Positions 1-7,914 of a stretch of DNA of 36,633 nt are shown here, in pieces. Positions within the stretch are counted from its first letter, which is position 1. Each line of letters begins with the position of its first letter. This DNA comes from Clostridia bacterium (GTDB lineage: Bacteria; Bacillota; Clostridia; Christensenellales; Borkfalkiaceae). The notes below the pieces were generated by a model, which ran no database searches, was not told the DNA's origin, and saw only the letters and a program-made list of their open reading frames with translations. Made by a program: the position numbers and the translations under genes. Location of the stretch: the NCBI GenBank assembly GCA_021203865.1, contig JAJQAJ010000092.1, forward strand, positions 1-36,633, written 5' to 3'.

Positions 1-103
1 GGAATACTGTAAGAAGCCAGCGGGAGGTTCCCTTCACGCGAAACGGGGAAACCGCTCGCGGAAGAAAAGGCCGCCTCGCACATGAAAACGAAATTTCACA
101 TAG

Positions 104-122
104 ACCCGGTGACAAACCGGGT
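104..122 (+). terminator. Hairpin in the upstream intergenic stretch, possible terminator of a gene before the window
   Basis: A 7-bp stem (ACCCGGT / ACCGGGT) closes a GACAA loop and is followed by a short, impure T stretch (TTTGTTG). It could be the terminator of a gene lying before the window, but the T tract is weak. The rest of 1-247 holds no convincing gene. One forward frame is open from the window edge to a stop near 164, but its translation resembles no family I know. Confidence 0.35.
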
Positions 123-247
123 TTGTTGATATCAAGGTCAACTTATGGTTCGGGGCTGACGTGTTAAGCGGAATTTGCTCCGGCAATCCCAAAAATCGCG
201 GGCCGTCTTTGCCGCCCTTCATTTATGAACTTATTTCAAACAAAAAG

Positions 248-276
248 TTGACGATGCGTGCCACATAATGTATAAT
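248..276 (+). promoter_or_regulatory. Sigma-70-type promoter of the Lgt-like gene
   Basis: A -35 box TTGACG (248-253) and a perfect -10 box TATAAT (271-276) are separated by 17 bp, the optimal spacing. Transcription should begin near 283. This rules out the in-frame ATG at 268, which lies upstream of the -10 box, and supports the start at 325. Confidence 0.85.
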
Positions 277-324
277 TCAAATGCTTTTTGGCACATATCT
301 TGGGAGAATGCGGAGACAAAAGCG

Positions 325-1731
325 ATGTTCAGCGAACCCTTCATAACACTGTTCGGACAGGGCGTGTATCTCTACGGAATATGCATGGCGGTAGGCATCA
401 TATGCTGCTTCATATTCCTCTATTACGCCCTCGTGAAGATAAACGCCAATGATGAGGCTATAACCAAGATGCTGTTTTTCGGCATTGTGGCGACCGGCTT
501 CGGTGTTTTCATGTCAGCTGTGTTCCAGGGCATCTATGACGCCATCGCGGGGAAGGGCTTTTCCCTCAAGGGTCTTACGTTCTATGGCGGGCTCATAGGC
601 GGCGTTTCGGGATTTTTGATCATATACCTTATATATATATACGTCGTGGCACCCAGGGCCAAAAGAAGAAGTCTTCAAAACCACATGAACATGGGCCTTA
701 CCGACGGTCTTCCCTTCGTGCCCATAGGGATTGGAATCGCGCACGCCTTCGGAAGACTTGGGTGCACATTCGCGGGATGCTGCTATGGTGTCACGACGGA
801 TGCGTGGTATGGAATATACATACGGGACATAGGTGAGTCTGTCGTTCCCACGGCTACGATAGAGGGTCTTTTTCTCGTCATTCTCACCATTGTCATGCTC
901 ATCCTCTATTTCAGGCTGCACTTCAAATACAACATGACCGTGTACTGCATAGCATACGGTGTGTTCCGTTTCCTCATTGACTATGTCCGCGGCGATGACA
1001 GAGGAACGTTCATACCGGGCTTCGCCACACCATCACAGTTCTGGGCCATCGTCATGGTGGTTTTGGGAATAGCCTATTTCTTCTTCGCGAAGTATTTCCT
1101 TAACAAGTTCATGATGCATCCTGAAAGAGGACCTTCACAAAAAGAAATACGCGAGGCCGAAGAACGCATGAGGGATGAGGCGGCCACAGCAAAAAAAGCG
1201 CCCGCTGCAAGCGGTGCGTCATCTCAAGGCGGTGCGACGGATGTGAACGTGGCCGTCAAAGAAGAGAAAAAGCAGTATCTTTCCGGTGGCACCTGGGCGT
1301 GCGTTGGAGTCATGATAGCGGCAATAATATTTGTCATAGTCGGGATTTTCACGACGTTCGCCTCAAACAGGTACGGCTCGTATAAACTCGATTCGTATCT
1401 TCTGAACTCAGGCCTTTCAAACTCGACCGCGGCTTACGCGCTGGGGATGGCCGCCATGGCCCTGGCACTTCTTCTCGCCGTCGGGTATGCCGCTTTCATA
1501 ATTTTGGGAAAGCGATACAACGTGGACAGGAAGTGGATAAGGTACACCCTTTTAATACTTTCCATGGTGGTCATGGCGACTGCGATAATAATGCTCATTT
1601 TCTCTAACAATATTTTTGAGGGTGAGCACATAAACTTCCTCGATTCGGGCACCGGGGCCAAACTTCTCTTTTTCGGATGCTTCCTCGGCTGCGTCGCGGG
1701 CATGTGTGCCTCTCTGAAAGAAAAAATATAG
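325..1731 (+). CDS. Lgt-family (prolipoprotein diacylglyceryl transferase-like) membrane protein with extra C-terminal membrane domain
   Basis: A polytopic membrane protein of 468 residues. The first ~265 residues follow the Lgt fold: YGGLIGG at about 87-93, GRLGC...AGCCYG at about 143-155, and YGVFRFLIDYVRG at about 211-223, which matches the C-terminal Arg/acidic motif of Lgt. Canonical Lgt transfers diacylglycerol from phosphatidylglycerol to the lipobox cysteine of prelipoproteins. Here the conserved His of HGGLIGG is Tyr, and the GRxxNFxNxE-type motif is replaced by a Cys-rich GRLGC...CCYG form, so this may be a paralogue with another substrate. After ~280 comes a charged, Ala-rich linker, then about four more membrane segments not found in standard Lgt. 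The start at 325 has CGGAG nine nt upstream and lies after the promoter. An in-frame ATG at 268 is rejected because it precedes the -10 box. Confidence 0.8.
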   Translation: MFSEPFITLFGQGVYLYGICMAVGIICCFIFLYYALVKINANDEAITKMLFFGIVATGFGVFMSAVFQGIYDAIAGKGFSLKGLTFYGGLIGGVSGFLIIYLIYIYVVAPRAKRRSLQNHMNMGLTDGLPFVPIGIGIAHAFGRLGCTFAGCCYGVTTDAWYGIYIRDIGESVVPTATIEGLFLVILTIVMLILYFRLHFKYNMTVYCIAYGVFRFLIDYVRGDDRGTFIPGFATPSQFWAIVMVVLGIAYFFFAKYFLNKFMMHPERGPSQKEIREAEERMRDEAATAKKAPAASGASSQGGATDVNVAVKEEKKQYLSGGTWACVGVMIAAIIFVIVGIFTTFASNRYGSYKLDSYLLNSGLSNSTAAYALGMAAMALALLLAVGYAAFIILGKRYNVDRKWIRYTLLILSMVVMATAIIMLIFSNNIFEGEHINFLDSGTGAKLLFFGCFLGCVAGMCASLKEKI

Positions 1732-1748
1732 AAACACGTTCTCACTCG

Positions 1749-1781
1749 TGGTTAATTTTAACCACGGGTTAAAATTAACCA
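1749..1781. repeat. Perfect 15-bp inverted repeat between the Lgt-like gene and the surface-protein gene
   Basis: TGGTTAATTTTAACC (1749-1763) is followed by ACG and then its exact reverse complement (1767-1781). Transcribed, it forms an AT-rich 15-bp hairpin with a 3-nt loop. There is no T tract behind it, so it is not a textbook terminator. It could be an attenuator, an operator or an mRNA stability element. Confidence 0.75.
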
Positions 1782-1836
1782 ACAACAAATTTCAGGATGA
1801 CCGCAGATTTCACTGATAATTTTCGGGGGAATGGTT

Positions 1837-4554
1837 ATGTCAAAAGCAAACAGGGTAAAAAAATCACTGATTTCATTGTCTTTGGCAGCGGTGCTGGCTT
1901 TCGCCTTTGTGCCCGCGCTTTCATCGTCCAAAGCTTTGGCCGACACGGCCGAAAAGAAAGCTGATACAAAATTTTTTTATGACCAGCTCGTCCCGGGCTC
2001 CGAGGCGGTGGGAATATATGACACTCTGGAGAAGATGTACCTTTCCGGCGAACTTTTAACCGGAACCAAGACCGTTGACCTCGTGGCCGAGGGCGTTCTG
2101 GAAAACAGGTCATATTCCCAGTCAGTGCTCTCATCCCAGTTTTCCGCCGGAAGGGACGCGTTCTTTTTGGATTATTCCTCCGTCTTCTATGTGGACGGCG
2201 ACCTTCTGACAATCCGCGAACTTTCCGGCTCGGAAGGTTACAGCATAACCATGGGAGTGGGCCGTGAGGAGACGTATTTCAGCGACGGGTTTTCAAAAGA
2301 AGATGACGCCGCGAAAGCAGAAGAAGATTACTGGAACAAGGTGGAAGAAATAGCTGCCGAGGCCTCTGCGGAAGACACATATGAAGATAAAGTTTATTGT
2401 GCGTTCTCGTGTGTGGCGCAAAACGTCAAATATGCTCTCGAAGATTCCGCCACGGCCGGCAACGCCGCGTATGTGAGGAACGCGTACGGCGCGCTCATCA
2501 AAAAAGAGGCGTGCTGTGAAGGCTACGCGAGGGCGTTTAAAGCGATACTCGACGAGATGGGGATTCCCTGTGTGCTCGTCCAGGGCATGTTCGTGGCCGA
2601 TGACGGTTCATACAAGTCCCACATGTGGACGTATGTCAGAATGGACGACAACCGCTGGTATATGTGCGACCCCACGATGCAAAGCGAGTCAACCACTGGG
2701 GAAGGAAAGGAGTATTTTCTTCTCAGCGGAAGAGCTGACATGATGGGCCTTTACCAGGAGGACGGGGTGATATCCTTAACTTCCACGGCGTATGAGTTCT
2801 ATTATCCGTATCTTTCCGCGGTCGAGTATGATCCAAAGAACGCTGTGAACCCGTTCGATATTGAGGAGGACGGCGGCTACGTCGACGTGAGCTACAACGG
2901 GATGGGATACGTTGAGGCGGAAAAGGAAGGCAAATACATTCTTCTGGGCCTCATGTCGGGTTCATACTGGTACTATGTTTCCCCCATGTTCACGGCGTCC
3001 GGGGTGTCCGCTGAAGAGGCTGATTTTGGGACATATTTCAGGTACATGAACAACGGCGCCGAGTGCACGTTCGCCGTGACCGACACACCCTACACCGGAA
3101 ACCCTTACGAGGATTTCGGCATGTATACCGGGGAAGACATGTATGACATAAGCTCATCCTTCGGCGAACAGACAAGATCGAGGACCTATCCGTATGTTGT
3201 ATCCACCTCCGTCGTGTGCGATGGCGAGACGGTCTCTTCAAGACTTTCCCCCGGAAACACGTACACCGTCACGGTGAAGTATTCTGAGACACTTACACTT
3301 TACAATATTGAGAGCGATGATGAGATGACCGTGAAGATAATGGAAAATTCTTATGTTTCCGATACGGACGTCAACGTGCACGGCATATCTTTAAGTGGCG
3401 CCGAACTTACCTTCACATTCACAACCAAGGATACCTACCATTCGTCGTACACATATTATTTTGAGATTGGCGGACTCATAGGTCAGGAGAGCAAACTCGC
3501 TCCCAATCCCGCGTCGTTCACCGTCGCCAACAACCCGGTGTTTTCCTGTCCGTATGTGGAGGGGAGCTTCAACACGGTTTACGCGACGACCCCCACGCTC
3601 ATATCGAACTCCGACCTTTCCGAAACCGAGTGGCTCGATGAAGAGGGAAACCCGATAGAAAACTCCGTGACCAACAAATTCACACTTGTCGTAAGCTACC
3701 CTACCTCTGAAGAGGAAGGGGATATGGCCGAAAGTCTCGAAAATTACGGAGAGACGGGGGAGATAGCGGCGACATACAACATCTCGCTCGGGCTTTGCGA
3801 CAAACAGGTCGCGTGGATTGAGGGGGAACGGGTGAAAGTTCTCATTCCCTTCCCGGAAGGGTATTCATATGACAGCGCTATGGAAGGCGTGACCTTCAAA
3901 GCGTATCATTTTGGTGACGACGGAGTGGAGGAGATTGACTGTGTCGTTACGGAGTCGGGGCTCATAATATACTGTGATTCGTTCAGTCCGTTCGCGATAG
4001 TCGTGTCTTACGACGCGCCTGCGGAGAGAAAGGCCGCCGTGATATCTTATGCGGGCGGGGAAGCTCCCGCGGTCACATATGGGGGCAATGATTCGGACTC
4101 CGACATCATAAAACTAAAAGACGGCGAGAGCGCAATTTTGAAAATTACTGCGAAAGATGGCTACGTCATAGACAGCGTCATAATAAACGGCGAGGTTTAT
4201 GGCACCGATTTTGAAACCGAAATAGAAATCGAAATTTCATATGACAATCTTTTAAGCGCTGGAAACTACATTGAGATATCCTACGCCGCAAAGTCCGTGG
4301 TGGAGGGGGAACTTCAAAACGGCTACCATTCCGTGGTCGTTTTGGATGACGAAGATATTGCGGAAGAATCCTCCGGCATGCCCGGATGGGAGATCGCCGT
4401 TATAATCGTCGCCGCCGTGGTTGTTGTCGCAGCAGTCGTCGTCATGGCTTTTGTTTTACTGAGGCGGAGACGTAGCGCGGAGTCGACGGGAGAAGACAAT
4501 TCATCGGAGGGGGAAGTTGAAATCGGGAGCGATTCTGGTGGTCGATCGTCGTGA
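1837..4554 (+). CDS. Secreted, membrane-anchored transglutaminase-like surface protein
   Basis: A 905-residue exported protein. A signal peptide with a basic start (MSKANRVKK), a hydrophobic core and an ALA-type cleavage site fills residues 1-36. A transglutaminase-like (cysteine protease fold) domain follows. Cys227 in CCEGYARAF, His262 in SHMWTYV and Asp278 in CDPT form the expected Cys-His-Asp triad. The centre is beta-rich and includes a segment of the SFSPFAIVV type often seen in bacterial surface proteins. A single membrane helix lies near residues 850-875, followed by RRRR and an acidic Ser/Gly tail, giving an outside-facing protein with a short cytoplasmic end. I prefer the ATG at 1837 because GGGGGA ends six nt upstream; the ATG at 1831 abuts that site. 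Likely roles are cell-wall peptide cleavage or crosslinking. The substrate is unknown. Confidence 0.85.
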   Translation: MSKANRVKKSLISLSLAAVLAFAFVPALSSSKALADTAEKKADTKFFYDQLVPGSEAVGIYDTLEKMYLSGELLTGTKTVDLVAEGVLENRSYSQSVLSSQFSAGRDAFFLDYSSVFYVDGDLLTIRELSGSEGYSITMGVGREETYFSDGFSKEDDAAKAEEDYWNKVEEIAAEASAEDTYEDKVYCAFSCVAQNVKYALEDSATAGNAAYVRNAYGALIKKEACCEGYARAFKAILDEMGIPCVLVQGMFVADDGSYKSHMWTYVRMDDNRWYMCDPTMQSESTTGEGKEYFLLSGRADMMGLYQEDGVISLTSTAYEFYYPYLSAVEYDPKNAVNPFDIEEDGGYVDVSYNGMGYVEAEKEGKYILLGLMSGSYWYYVSPMFTASGVSAEEADFGTYFRYMNNGAECTFAVTDTPYTGNPYEDFGMYTGEDMYDISSSFGEQTRSRTYPYVVSTSVVCDGETVSSRLSPGNTYTVTVKYSETLTLYNIESDDEMTVKIMENSYVSDTDVNVHGISLSGAELTFTFTTKDTYHSSYTYYFEIGGLIGQESKLAPNPASFTVANNPVFSCPYVEGSFNTVYATTPTLISNSDLSETEWLDEEGNPIENSVTNKFTLVVSYPTSEEEGDMAESLENYGETGEIAATYNISLGLCDKQVAWIEGERVKVLIPFPEGYSYDSAMEGVTFKAYHFGDDGVEEIDCVVTESGLIIYCDSFSPFAIVVSYDAPAERKAAVISYAGGEAPAVTYGGNDSDSDIIKLKDGESAILKITAKDGYVIDSVIINGEVYGTDFETEIEIEISYDNLLSAGNYIEISYAAKSVVEGELQNGYHSVVVLDDEDIAEESSGMPGWEIAVIIVAAVVVVAAVVVMAFVLLRRRRSAESTGEDNSSEGEVEIGSDSGGRSS

Positions 4555-4676
4555 TGCACGTCCGCGCTTTTTCAATCTTTTTTCAAGGTCCGGGAAGTTT
4601 CTCATAACTTACGAACTTTAGTTCGACTTGACTACGTTGTGTGCGCTGTGATGTGCGTAATGAGTGAAGGCGGATT

Positions 4677-4932
4677 ATGACCACTGGGGATGTAACGAAG
4701 GCGCGCGGTGGTTTATACAATCTTGTAAGGAGATCCTTGACTCAAACGATGTTGTGAAAATCAACACAAAAAATGGCGATGTTGTCATGTTAAGTGCAGG
4801 CAAGTACAACGATATGATGTGAACGCCATATTTACAAAGTATTCCGGGTATACGGGAAATATTGTCAGAGGATTGACTACTCCACTTAGGTGGCACTTTA
4901 AGGAAATAGATTGGCGTAATGTTCTGAAATAA
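4677..4932 (+). pseudogene. yefM: Broken YefM/Phd-type antitoxin
   Basis: A decayed antitoxin readable only across several frames. Starting at ATG 4677, the product VTKARGGLYNLV matches the N-terminus of YefM (VT.AR..LY.LV). A frameshift near 4727 moves the reading to KINTKNGDVVMLSAGKYNDM, the usual KNGxxVLxS...Y core. A TGA at 4820-4822 interrupts it. Then YLQSIPGIREIL matches the YefM YL.SIPGM segment. A second frameshift near 4875 leads to a tail ending EIDWRNVLK with TAA at 4930-4932. The order of motifs is complete, so this is a pseudogene and not chance similarity. It is preceded at 4612-4625 by a small hairpin (CGAAC / GTTCG), and the rest of 4555-4676 shows no gene. Confidence 0.8.
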
Positions 4933-5090
4933 TGTTTACGTTGAATTTACAAACTTTTGAGAAACTTAAAAAAGGGGACATGGAAGGCGCTTATTCTCGT
5001 AGGATAAATAGGGTGCATAGGTTGGTTTACAAAGTATTTGATGATGAGAAGGTTGTGTAAGTAATCAGGATGTGGGCACGTTATCAATAA
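4932..5090 (+). pseudogene. yoeB: Truncated YoeB/Txe-type toxin (mRNA interferase) remnant
   Basis: Its ATG (4932-4934) overlaps the antitoxin stop as TAATG, the normal coupling of yefM-yoeB cassettes. The short product runs from LQTFEKLKKGDMEGAYSRR to RINRVHRLVYKVFDDEKVV, then a TAA at 5058-5060. In the same frame it continues VIRMWARYQ and stops at 5088-5090. This is the conserved C-terminal half of YoeB/Txe (YSRRIN..HRLVYKV...IRMW.HY), a ribosome-dependent RNase that is normally about 85 residues. The central N-terminal portion has been deleted and the last block is cut off by a nonsense codon, so activity is unlikely. Confidence 0.8.
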
Positions 5091-5201
5091 ATTGCACACG
5101 AATTTCGCCTTGACTATGGTAGTTTTTTTGCGTCGGAAGATGACGACGGACAGTGAACATTTGACCTTAAACGTAAAATAAATTCATTTGTCAACTCTCG
5201 A

Positions 5202-5233
5202 TTGACACATTTTCCGTTTCCGTGTAATATAAT
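5202..5233 (+). promoter_or_regulatory. Promoter of the CvpA-like gene
   Basis: A perfect TTGACA lies at 5202-5207. Two overlapping -10 candidates follow: TAATAT at 5225-5230 (17-bp spacer) and TATAAT at 5228-5233 (20-bp spacer). The 17-bp arrangement is the more likely. The interval 5091-5201 holds no other recognisable feature. Confidence 0.75.
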
Positions 5234-5274
5234 GACGAGTAGAAGAATAAAAGACCTTAGCGGGGGTTCAACTT

Positions 5275-5832
5275 ATGGATTATTTGGCTGACATAATTGC
5301 GCTCATCCTTTTGGTGGCGTTTGCGATAATAGGACTTTGCGTGGGATTTTCCGGCGGCATAAGATTTTTTACGAGGGGAATTTTCGGTATAATCATATGT
5401 GTCATCGCCACGTATTTCGTGTTCGGACTTGTGGCGAGCATCGGATTTGTCGACGACTGGCTCGGGAAATGGTGGACATACGTCGTCCTCGCTGTCGGAC
5501 TATTCATCATAATGATGCTCCTGCGATGGGCTCTCGTAAAGATTTTCTCCATGATTTTAGAAGCTCCCAACGTTGTCTGCAAAGTGATAAACAAAATCTT
5601 CGGGATGATATTCTGGGTCGCCGTGCTCTTTGTGCTCATCCTTCTGGTGATGCAGATATACTACTGGATTTCGGGTGCCGAGTCGATAGGGTTCCTTGAC
5701 GGAAGCTTTTTGAAGCTTGATTGGCTGTACGAGCATAACCCTCTGACGACCTTTATAAAAGGTTCAGGAGGCGGAGAAGAGACCGAAGGTATGATAGAAG
5801 AGGTCATCGGCATGGTTGGTATGCTTGCATAA
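5275..5832 (+). CDS. CvpA-like integral membrane protein
   Basis: A 185-residue protein with four predicted membrane segments (about 5-25, 30-55, 65-85 and 105-130). It has an N-terminal GLCVGFSGGIRFF motif resembling the G...G...G region of the CvpA family, known from colicin V production and found widely as a small membrane protein of unclear function. The last ~50 residues are soluble and end in an acidic, Gly-rich tail. GGGGG at 5262-5266 sits eight nt before the ATG. The gene stands alone between its own promoter and terminator. Assignment rests on size, topology and the N-terminal motif, so family membership is likely and function is not known. Confidence 0.65.
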   Translation: MDYLADIIALILLVAFAIIGLCVGFSGGIRFFTRGIFGIIICVIATYFVFGLVASIGFVDDWLGKWWTYVVLAVGLFIIMMLLRWALVKIFSMILEAPNVVCKVINKIFGMIFWVAVLFVLILLVMQIYYWISGAESIGFLDGSFLKLDWLYEHNPLTTFIKGSGGGEETEGMIEEVIGMVGMLA

Positions 5833-5853
5833 AAATACAGAAAATGGTATCCG

Positions 5854-5880
5854 GCGCGTTCCAAACGGGACGTGCTTTTT
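5854..5880 (+). terminator. Intrinsic terminator of the CvpA-like gene
   Basis: A 9-bp stem (GCGCGTTCC / GGGACGTGC, two G-U pairs) with an AAAC loop is followed directly by TTTTT. It separates the CvpA-like gene from the methyltransferase gene. Confidence 0.85.
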
Positions 5881-5899
5881 ATAAGGCGGAAAAAATGGT

Positions 5900-5929
5900 T
5901 TGGAAATCACTCCGCGCGTGCTGTATAAT
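5900..5929 (+). promoter_or_regulatory. Promoter of the methyltransferase gene, probably driving a leaderless mRNA
   Basis: A -35-like TTGGAA (5900-5905) is followed after 18 bp by TATAAT (5924-5929). The expected transcription start, about seven nt downstream, falls on or next to the ATG at 5936. No purine-rich ribosome binding site lies between the -10 box and the ATG, so the message would have almost no leader. Confidence 0.65.
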
Positions 5930-5935
5930 GGGCGC

Positions 5936-6811
5936 ATGGAAATCGCGGACAAATGGACGGATTATGAGATACTTGCGACCGGCGACGGGATGAAGCTCGA
6001 GCGCTGGGGTCTTGTCACGCTTCTTCGCCCCGACCCGCAGATAATATGGCACCCACAAAGGGACCTTTATTCCATGGACGCCGACGCGGTCTATGAAAGA
6101 AGCGTAAGCGGTGGGGGCCGATGGGTGTACAGAAAGGAGGTTCCCGCGGACTGGAACATATCCTATGGAGGCATGACTTTTTCGCTGAAACTTATGGGTT
6201 TCAAACACACCGGCATCTTCCCCGAACAGGCCGTGAACTGGGACGAGATGGGTTCGCTCATTAAAAGCTCGGGAAGGGAGGACGTGAGCGTTCTGAATCT
6301 TTTCGCCTATACGGGCGGTGCGAGCGTGGCGTGCGCGAAGGCGGGGGCGAAGGTCACGCACGTGGACGCTGCGAAAGGCATGGTTGACAGGGCGGGGAAA
6401 AACGCCAGACTTTCCGGCGTCGACGAGGGCATAAGGTACATTGTCGATGACTGCGAAAAGTTCGTGCAGCGCGAGATAAGACGAGGACACAGGTATGACG
6501 CCGTGATAATGGACCCTCCGAGCTACGGAAGAGGTCCTTCCGGAGAAACATGGAAACTGGAAGACAGCCTCTATGACTTCGTCGCTCTCTGCGCTCGCGT
6601 TTTAAAGGACGACCCGCTTTTCGTTCTCATCAACAGCTACACTACGGGACTTTCCCCCGCGGTGATGGAAAATATTCTGAGACTCACAATGAAGGATTTT
6701 AACGGAAGTTTCGACTCGTATGAGGTGGGCCTTCCCACAAGGGAGGGCATGGTTCTTCCCTGCGGCGCGAGCGGACTATTCAGGGGTGGCACATGGAAGC
6801 GGACGATCTGA
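5936..6811 (+). CDS. Class I SAM-dependent methyltransferase, RlmI/RlmL-related
   Basis: A 291-residue protein with a Rossmann-type methyltransferase domain. Motif I is VLNLFAYTGGAS at about 119-130 and the substrate loop is DPPSYGRGPSG at about 193-203. The upstream TGIFPEQAVNW segment is typical of the PF10672-type RNA methyltransferases related to RlmI and the RlmL C-terminal half. Those enzymes methylate 23S rRNA bases using S-adenosylmethionine. There is no N-terminal PUA domain as in RlmI, so the exact target is open. I chose ATG 5936 because an upstream in-frame TTG at 5900 lies inside the promoter. The gene overlaps the next by 19 nt, a translationally coupled pair of rRNA/RNA modification enzymes. 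Confidence 0.85.
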   Translation: MEIADKWTDYEILATGDGMKLERWGLVTLLRPDPQIIWHPQRDLYSMDADAVYERSVSGGGRWVYRKEVPADWNISYGGMTFSLKLMGFKHTGIFPEQAVNWDEMGSLIKSSGREDVSVLNLFAYTGGASVACAKAGAKVTHVDAAKGMVDRAGKNARLSGVDEGIRYIVDDCEKFVQREIRRGHRYDAVIMDPPSYGRGPSGETWKLEDSLYDFVALCARVLKDDPLFVLINSYTTGLSPAVMENILRLTMKDFNGSFDSYEVGLPTREGMVLPCGASGLFRGGTWKRTI

Positions 6812-7500
6812 TAATTTTACACGAGGACAACCACATAATCGTCGTTCTAAAACCCCAGAATGTTCCGTGCTGTCCGGATGAGAGCGGGGATGACTCTCTT
6901 TTCGATGCCGTGAAGCGCTATATAAAGATGACATACAACAAGCCGGGAAACGTCTATCTGGGACTGGTGCACAGGCTGGACAGACCCACGGGCGGGGTCA
7001 TGGTCTTCGCAAAGACCGACAAGGCGGCGGCACGGCTTTCCGAGAGCATGAAAAGCGGCGGATTTTCCAAAAGGTATCTCGCGGTTTTGTCATCCGTTCC
7101 CACAAGAAAACAGGCCACACTGGAAAACTACATAAAGAAGAATCCCCTGAACAACATGGTGTACGTTTGCACAAAAACTGATGAGGGGGCGAAGTTTGCC
7201 TCGCTTGATTATTCCGTGGTGGGTGCGGATGCGGGGCTCGCTCTTTGCGAGGTCAGCCTTCATACGGGGAGGACGCACCAAATACGTGTTCAGATGGCGT
7301 CCATAAACTGTCCAATCTTCGGCGACATGAGGTACGGCGGGCCGAAGGCGGAAAAAGGCGCGTTCGCGCTCTGGGCGTATCGTTTAGGTTTTGAACACCC
7401 GGTGACGCATGAGGCGATGAAATTTCTCATCGAACCTCCGACGGACTTAAAACCCTGGAATTTATTCGCCAGTGAAATAGATGAAATACTCAGAAAATGA
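6793..7500 (+). CDS. RluA-family pseudouridine synthase
   Basis: A 235-residue enzyme of the RluA/RluD type that isomerises uridine to pseudouridine in rRNA or tRNA. The catalytic motif HRLDRPTGG lies at about 60-68, with Asp63 as the catalytic residue; the family's usual Ser before the final Gly is Gly here. The later HTGRTHQIRVQM motif and the IFGDMRYGG segment are also typical. There is no N-terminal S4 RNA-binding domain, so it is the short single-domain form. The start lies within the 3' end of the methyltransferase gene, with GGGGTGG just upstream. The specific uridine cannot be read from the sequence. Confidence 0.93.
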   Translation: MEADDLIILHEDNHIIVVLKPQNVPCCPDESGDDSLFDAVKRYIKMTYNKPGNVYLGLVHRLDRPTGGVMVFAKTDKAAARLSESMKSGGFSKRYLAVLSSVPTRKQATLENYIKKNPLNNMVYVCTKTDEGAKFASLDYSVVGADAGLALCEVSLHTGRTHQIRVQMASINCPIFGDMRYGGPKAEKGAFALWAYRLGFEHPVTHEAMKFLIEPPTDLKPWNLFASEIDEILRK

Positions 7501-7518
7501 GTATGCCGACGAAAAGAA

Positions 7519-7548
7519 TTGACACTTCTCGTTTATTTATATTAGAAT
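7519..7548 (+). promoter_or_regulatory. Promoter of the small charged-protein gene
   Basis: A perfect TTGACA (7519-7524) is followed after 18 bp by TAGAAT (7543-7548). It lies about 75 nt before the ATG at 7622 and starts after the end of the pseudouridine synthase gene. Confidence 0.75.
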
Positions 7549-7621
7549 AAGCCGTGTTGCCGTCTTTTCGAGCAAAGATTTTTTCTTCGTGAAACGGCAT
7601 TTGATTTTGGAGGAATGACGC

Positions 7622-7846
7622 ATGGCGCTGTTCGGAAAAAAGAACGATGAATCTCAAAAAAGCTCCGACATAGAGCATAAAATTGACGAGGCTACGGACG
7701 CCCTCGACGAAGACGACACATATGAAGAGGACATGGACGAATTTTTCTCCGGCGTGAAGAAAGGTTTCAAGAGCATCGGGAAAAAGATGAGCGGGCTCAT
7801 GGACAAGCTCGCGAGCGCTGACAAAAAAGAGGATTCCGACGACTGA
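7622..7846 (+). CDS. Small charged cytoplasmic protein of unknown function
   Basis: A 74-residue protein that I do not recognise. It starts MALFGKKND, then has an acidic stretch (about 20-40, many Asp/Glu). A helical segment with FFSGVKKGFKSIGKKM (about 41-56) follows, and the tail is acidic. The helix is amphipathic, with Phe/Ile/Leu on one side and Lys on the other. There is no signal peptide or membrane segment. A strong promoter and GGAGG at 7609-7613, eight nt before the ATG, argue that it is a real and well-expressed gene. It could bind nucleic acid, a membrane surface or another protein; nothing decides this. Confidence 0.7.
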   Translation: MALFGKKNDESQKSSDIEHKIDEATDALDEDDTYEEDMDEFFSGVKKGFKSIGKKMSGLMDKLASADKKEDSDD

Positions 7847-7914
7847 AAAGCGCTTTCCCTCTCCTTTGATTCAATTTGACAACAACATGTTATCGTGATG
7901 GGTTGAAAACATAT

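Noticed and set aside
1..247. Possible structured RNA (tmRNA, SRP RNA, RNase P RNA) or a 62-residue minus-strand gene (34-222)
   Set aside because: None of the diagnostic motifs of these RNAs is present, and the minus-strand translation has no ribosome binding site or recognisable features.
268..324. N-terminal extension of the Lgt-like gene from the ATG at 268
   Set aside because: That ATG precedes the TATAAT -10 box (271-276), so it would not be in the mRNA. ATG 325 has a ribosome binding site.
7876..7914. TTG start giving 13 more residues on the acidic surface protein
   Set aside because: It would put a polar stretch before a perfect signal peptide that begins at ATG 7915.
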